This document shows, one piece after another, positions 60,312 to 64,000 of a stretch of DNA of 64,000 nt (the first letter of the stretch is position 1; each line of letters begins with the position of its first letter). Source of the DNA: Oligosphaera ethanolica (GTDB lineage Bacteria > Verrucomicrobiota > Lentisphaeria > Oligosphaerales > Oligosphaeraceae); contig NZ_JAUSVL010000001.1 of the NCBI RefSeq assembly GCF_030814695.1, forward strand, positions 1,054,001 through 1,118,000, in the 5' to 3' direction. A program made the translations under genes and the position numbers. The notes beneath the pieces are model-generated. The model made no database searches and had not been told where the DNA came from. It was given only the letters and a program-made list of their open reading frames with translations.

Positions 60312-62171
60312 TCAGCGGAGGTTCTCCATGATATAATCTCGCCGGCTCGGCGTATTGTCGCCCATGAAGAACCCGAGCATGCCGTCAATCTCGCGCACAT
60401 TGTCCACATTGACGGGCAACAGCCGCATATCGGGCCCGATGAAGGGGCCGAATTCGTTAGGAGATATTTCGCCCAAGCCTTTGAAGCGGGTGATTTCATG
60501 GCCCTTGCCCAGCTTGGCGATGGCTTCGTCGCGCTCGCGCTCGTTAAAACAGTAATAGGTCTTCTTTTTGTTGCGCACCCGGAAGAGCGGCGTCTCCAGT
60601 ATGAACAGGTGCTCGGAGAGCACCAGGGGCTGGAAGTAGGTCAAAAAGAAGGTTATCAGCAGATTGCGAATGTGGAAGCCATCCACATCCGCGTCAGAAG
60701 CGATGACGACGCGGCCATAGCGGAGGTCGTCCATGCTCGCTTCCACCCCCAACGCCTGCATGATGTAATAGAATTCCTCGTTCTTGTATATCGTCTCTTT
60801 TTTCTTGCCATAGCAATTCAGGGGCTTGCCGCGCAGTGGGAAGACCGCCTGCGTTTCGGGATCACGAGCACTGACCATGTTCGCCGCCGCCGAATCGCCT
60901 TCGGTCAGAAACAGGACCGACTCGGAACACTTGATCTTCTCCTCCTCTTTCCGCCGCGCCGGCGCATCGCAGAGGTGAAATTTGCAGTCGCGCAACTTGG
61001 GTATCTTCAGGCTGGTCTTTTTCGCCTGCTCGCGGGCCTCGCGCCGAACTGCCTGGATCTGCTTGCGCACCGTCTCGTTCTGCGTCACCTTCTCCAGCAA
61101 CTTGCTCTTCAACTCGGGATTCTTGTACAGCACTTCCACGACGGCCTTGCGCACCTCGTTGACAATGCCCACGCGAATTTCCGTGTTGCCCAGCTTATTC
61201 TTGGTCTGGGACTCGAAGATCGGGCTGTCCAGGCGAATCGCCACCGCACCGATAATGCCATTGCGCACGTCGTCCGCATCCAGACTCTTCTGGGTGATCT
61301 CGTTGACAGCCTTGAGAATGCCCTCTTTGAAGGCCGACAGATGCGTGCCGCCGTCATTCGTGTACTGGCCATTGACAAATGAATAGTAGCTCTCGTTAAA
61401 GCTGCTCGTGTGTGAAAAGGCGAATTCGAGGGTATCCGAGCGATAATGCAGCGGCGGATACAACGGTTCGCTCTCCTGCTTGGCCTCCAGCAGGTCCAAC
61501 AGTCCGCGGCGTGAAAAGAATTTCTCGCCATTGAAACTTAGGCTCAAGCCGCTGTTCAGCCACGCGTAATGCTGCATGCGCCGACGAATGTGCTTGGCCT
61601 CAAAATGGAAGCCGGGGAAAAAACGCTCCGAGGGCAGAAAATAGACCTCGGTACCGTCGGGATCCATGGTACTGCCACGCTCTTCGCTGAGCAACGCCCC
61701 CTCGGCAAATATCGCCTTGCGGCTATGACCGTGCCGCCGTGAGATGACCACAAAACTCTTGGACAGCGCGTTCACCGCCTTGAGGCCGACACCGTTCAGG
61801 CCGATGGAACAGGCGAAAGCCCGGTCCTCGCCATCCGCGCCCGTCATGAATTTGCCGCCAGTGTTGATCTGCGACACGCAAGCCACGACGCTGTCGAGGG
61901 GAATGCCCCGCCCGTAGTCGCGTGCGGTTACCCCACCGTCATCAGCCAGGGCCACTTCAATGCGCTTGCCAGCGCCGACGGTAAATTCGTCGACACTGTT
62001 GTCCACGACTTCCTTGAGCAGCACGTAAATGCCGTCGTCGGGATGATCGCCGGTGCCGAGGCGGCCGATGTACATGCCCGGGCGCTGCTGGATATGCTCC
62101 AACGCGCTCAGCGTACGAATGCTGCTGTCGTCATATTTCCGGGTACTGATACTTGCTTCTTGGCTTGCCAC
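60312..62171 (-). CDS. parE: Type IIA topoisomerase B subunit (ParE-like)
   Basis: The ATPase subunit that works with the ParC-like protein. The 619 residues show the GHKL ATPase motifs (EVVDNSVDEF with Asn58, DYGRGIP, GLNGVGLKAVNALS), the transducer domain, and the TOPRIM domain with LFLTEGDSAAANM, SDADVDGFHIRN and RFKGLGEISP. The length fits ParE (about 630) rather than long GyrB forms, and it keeps the usual order ahead of the A subunit. The start ATG is the first of the frame. The 75 bases to parC contain a small GC-rich hairpin (GCGCCGCGCACGGCGGCGC) but no T-run on this strand, so the two genes are likely co-transcribed. Confidence 0.92.
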   Translation of the reverse strand: MASQEASISTRKYDDSSIRTLSALEHIQQRPGMYIGRLGTGDHPDDGIYVLLKEVVDNSVDEFTVGAGKRIEVALADDGGVTARDYGRGIPLDSVVACVSQINTGGKFMTGADGEDRAFACSIGLNGVGLKAVNALSKSFVVISRRHGHSRKAIFAEGALLSEERGSTMDPDGTEVYFLPSERFFPGFHFEAKHIRRRMQHYAWLNSGLSLSFNGEKFFSRRGLLDLLEAKQESEPLYPPLHYRSDTLEFAFSHTSSFNESYYSFVNGQYTNDGGTHLSAFKEGILKAVNEITQKSLDADDVRNGIIGAVAIRLDSPIFESQTKNKLGNTEIRVGIVNEVRKAVVEVLYKNPELKSKLLEKVTQNETVRKQIQAVRREAREQAKKTSLKIPKLRDCKFHLCDAPARRKEEEKIKCSESVLFLTEGDSAAANMVSARDPETQAVFPLRGKPLNCYGKKKETIYKNEEFYYIMQALGVEASMDDLRYGRVVIASDADVDGFHIRNLLITFFLTYFQPLVLSEHLFILETPLFRVRNKKKTYYCFNERERDEAIAKLGKGHEITRFKGLGEISPNEFGPFIGPDMRLLPVNVDNVREIDGMLGFFMGDNTPSRRDYIMENLR

Positions 62172-62294
62172 TGCTGAATGCCGTTCCTCTCACACCTGAC
62201 CAATCACTGCCATCACCACCAAAGCGCCTCAAATATACACGCGCGACCCCGCTGCGGCTTGTCCGCTGCGCTGAACTGGTCATCACTAACATGC

Positions 62295-62333
62295 AAAAGG
62301 GTGCCCACTCCCCGTTACGGAAGTGAACACCCT
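62295..62333 (-). terminator. Probable intrinsic terminator after the zinc-ribbon gene
   Basis: Read on the minus strand, AGGGTGTTCACTTCCGTAAC and CGGGGAGTGGGCACCCTTTT form a long imperfect stem followed by four Ts. It lies about 55 bases after the stop at 62389 and before parE. Confidence 0.65.
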
Positions 62334-62388
62334 CAGAATGACCTGAACAATACTGCCTAAAGACAAATCAGTCGTCGTCGAGGCAGAC

Positions 62389-62670
62389 TCAGCGGCGACC
62401 GCGTGGACGATCGTCGTCATCATCGTCGTCGTCGCCAAAATCGTCGTCATCATCGTCGTCAAAATCGTCATCAAGATCATCATCGTCATCTAAACCCAGC
62501 TCTTCCTGGTCTTCCAGCTCCAGATCATCGTCTTCGTCGTCGTAGTCATCAAAGAGCTTAGAAGACATGACCAGCTGGCCGCATTCGGGGCAGGCGCCAT
62601 CCTCTTTTTCCACTTCACTGACCAGTACTTTACATTCGCAATGCGGACACTTGATTGTCTCGCGCGCCAT
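62389..62670 (-). CDS. Small zinc-ribbon protein with polyaspartate tail
   Basis: A 93-residue protein with a four-cysteine zinc ribbon at its N-terminus (IKCPHCECKVLVSE and GACPECGQLV: Cys8, Cys11, then CxxC near 27-30), followed by about 50 residues that are nearly all Asp and Glu, and a short basic end (RPRGRR). Comparable small zinc-ribbon proteins with acidic tails are known in PVC bacteria, with no settled function. The acidic tail mimics nucleic acid charge and could contact RNA polymerase, ribosomes or DNA-binding proteins; that is speculation. The ATG has AAGGAGA 8 bases upstream, a very good ribosome site. It lies between rho and parE, all on the minus strand. Confidence 0.82.
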   Translation of the reverse strand: MARETIKCPHCECKVLVSEVEKEDGACPECGQLVMSSKLFDDYDDEDDDLELEDQEELGLDDDDDLDDDFDDDDDDDFGDDDDDDDDRPRGRR

Positions 62671-62860
62671 AGTGGTGTCTCCTTACTCAGATTGGAAATA
62701 TCATGCAATGAAACTTCGGGAATGGGCATGCTTGCAGACACGACACCATCCCGGAACCGCCAAAAGATAACCGCAATCGTCCAACCTGCCACAAGAGCGG
62801 CCTTATTTTAGTGCACCGGCCACGTCCAGTCAAATCGTCAGTATGCCGTCGGGCTTGCAG

Positions 62861-64000
62861 TTAGCTTTTTTCAGTCAACTGCAAAGACAACAGAAATTCG
62901 ATATTGTTCTTGGTTTTTTTCACTTTGTTGATCAGCATTTCCATCGCTTCAGTGATGGGAATGCCACTTAAGGCCCGGCGCAAAGCCCAGATGCGCTCCA
63001 GTTCGTCCGGATGCACCAGCAGCTCTTCGCGGCGCGTGCCACTCTGTTCGATGTTGATGGCCGGGTAGATACGCTTATCCACCAAGTGCCGGTCAAGATG
63101 CAATTCCATATTGCCGGTGCCCTTGAATTCCTCGAAGATCACCTCGTCCATGCGGCTGCCGGTATCGACCAGCGCCGTGGCCAGAATCGTCAAACTGCCC
63201 GCATGCTCAATGTTACGTGCCGCGCCGAAAAAGCGTTTGGGCTTGTGCAGGGCATTGGCGTCAACACCGCCAGAGAGAATGCGGCCGCTGTGCGGTTCAA
63301 TGGTATTGTAGGCTCGCGCCAGACGCGTGATGGAATCCAACAGGATGACCACATGGCGACCGTGCTCGACCTGCCGCTTGGCTTTTTCAATGACCATTTC
63401 GGCGACCTGCACATGCCGGTCTGGCGGCTCATCGAAGGTGGAACTGACCACTTCGCCCTTGACCATCCGTTTCATGTCGGTCACTTCCTCTGGCCGCTCA
63501 TCGATGAGCAACACGATAAGCTCGATGTCGTTGTTGTTCGCCGTAATGCTGTTGGCGATCTTCTGCAAAATCACCGTCTTGCCTGTGCGCGGCGCCGCCA
63601 CAATCAAGCCGCGCTGACCACGGCCCACCGGCGTCACCAGATCGATAATCCGCGTAGACAACTCGTCCTGCGCGCGCTCCAACATCAGCCGCTGCGTCGG
63701 GAAAAATGGTATCAGGGTCTCAAAAGGCATCATCGCCTTCTTGCGCTCCGGCGCATCGCCATTGACGGTCTGCACTTTCAGCATCGCAAAAAAACGCTCT
63801 TTTTCCCGCGGCTGACGGATCAGGCCGACTACCGTGTCACCCGTTCGCAGGGAAAAACGCCGGATCTGCGAGGGACTCATGTAGATGTCTTCGGGACAAG
63901 ACAGATAACTGCTGTTCGGGCTGCGCAAAAAGCCATAGCCGTCGCTCATCACTTCAATGACGCCACCGCCCTTCATGATGCCGTTCTTCTCGGCGTTGTT
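62861..64000 (-). CDS. rho: Transcription termination factor Rho (partial at the window end)
   Basis: The RNA-dependent hexameric helicase that ends transcription of untranslated RNAs. The open frame continues past base 64000 (upstream residues N-N-A-E-K-N-G-I), so the N-terminal helix bundle is cut off. Visible are the RNA-binding OSB-fold start ([20 protein letters not shown]), the Walker A motif APRTGKT, Walker [17 protein letters not shown], the Q-loop region ([20 protein letters not shown]) and the conserved end ([20 protein letters not shown]). All catalytic residues appear intact. An internal ATG at 63976 is not the real start, as homologous sequence continues before it. The genome's long hairpin repeats and few classical terminators may make Rho important here. 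Confidence 0.95.
   Translation of the reverse strand, partial: NNAEKNGIMKGGGVIEVMSDGYGFLRSPNSSYLSCPEDIYMSPSQIRRFSLRTGDTVVGLIRQPREKERFFAMLKVQTVNGDAPERKKAMMPFETLIPFFPTQRLMLERAQDELSTRIIDLVTPVGRGQRGLIVAAPRTGKTVILQKIANSITANNNDIELIVLLIDERPEEVTDMKRMVKGEVVSSTFDEPPDRHVQVAEMVIEKAKRQVEHGRHVVILLDSITRLARAYNTIEPHSGRILSGGVDANALHKPKRFFGAARNIEHAGSLTILATALVDTGSRMDEVIFEEFKGTGNMELHLDRHLVDKRIYPAINIEQSGTRREELLVHPDELERIWALRRALSGIPITEAMEMLINKVKKTKNNIEFLLSLQLTEKS

Noticed and set aside
1-64000. tRNA, rRNA or replication origin
   Set aside because: No cloverleaf, rRNA-like stretch or DnaA-box cluster was recognised by eye; a tRNA scan would be needed to be certain.

Overview
The window looks like a chromosomal segment of a high-GC, anaerobic member of the PVC group, most likely Lentisphaerota (possibly Kiritimatiellota). 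The reasons are an anaerobic glycyl radical enzyme, a heparinase-type lyase, several divergent glycoside hydrolases, a GntR/LacI-type regulator next to a giant secreted hydrolase and a type IV pseudopilin with an H-X9-DG tail, and three QueG-like iron-sulfur proteins. The taxonomic call is inference; no rRNA or tRNA gene was found.

Layout. Bases 1-6.5 kb hold a nitrogen-assimilation block on the plus strand: the end of gltB, gltD, glutamine-dependent nadE and asnA. A tiny strongly initiated M-T-N-N reading frame lies just before asnA. Bases 6.7-19.1 kb hold a minus-strand saccharide/uronate catabolism run, read from 19 kb down: GH-A hydrolase, mannonate dehydratase, MBL hydrolase, a metallophosphoesterase/TIM-barrel fusion, heparinase II/III-like lyase, a secreted DUF5696/GH101-like protein and a glycyl radical enzyme. 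This run is interrupted by a 392-bp hairpin-rich element with 21-bp terminal inverted repeats and a 12-bp target duplication. Bases 19.2-26.8 kb carry a secreted helical protein, a GT4 glycosyltransferase, a GH38 alpha-mannosidase and a small Cys-rich membrane protein.

Bases 27.1-36.9 kb are a type I restriction-modification island on the minus strand: hsdM, a truncated RhuM-like gene, hsdS, two duplicated hsdS-tail cassettes, a DUF4062/RecG-like ATPase, hsdR and a YgjP-like metallopeptidase. Bases 36.9-39.4 kb are mostly repeats plus one small secreted protein. Then come a TPR protein (minus), an HTH protein (plus), and a minus-strand operon of an IclR regulator with three paralogous 4Fe-4S proteins. 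Bases 46.4-51.9 kb form a plus-strand set of regulator, secreted GH42-like hydrolase and pseudopilin. Bases 53.3-57.2 kb form a second plus-strand set: ADP-ribosylglycohydrolase family, NAD-dependent epimerase and DHDPS-family aldolase. Bases 57.5-64 kb carry minus-strand housekeeping genes: parC-like and parE-like topoisomerase subunits, an acidic zinc-ribbon protein and rho (cut by the window end).

The most unusual content is non-coding. Several families of hairpin-rich interspersed repeats fill the gaps, sometimes nested in one another and twice touching stop codons. Separately, three unrelated gaps carry minisatellites with different motifs but one architecture: a 9-bp period, and a short left arm facing a longer complementary right arm. 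Minus-strand catabolic genes are closely spaced, so the intergenic repeats probably affect their expression, but this is inference.
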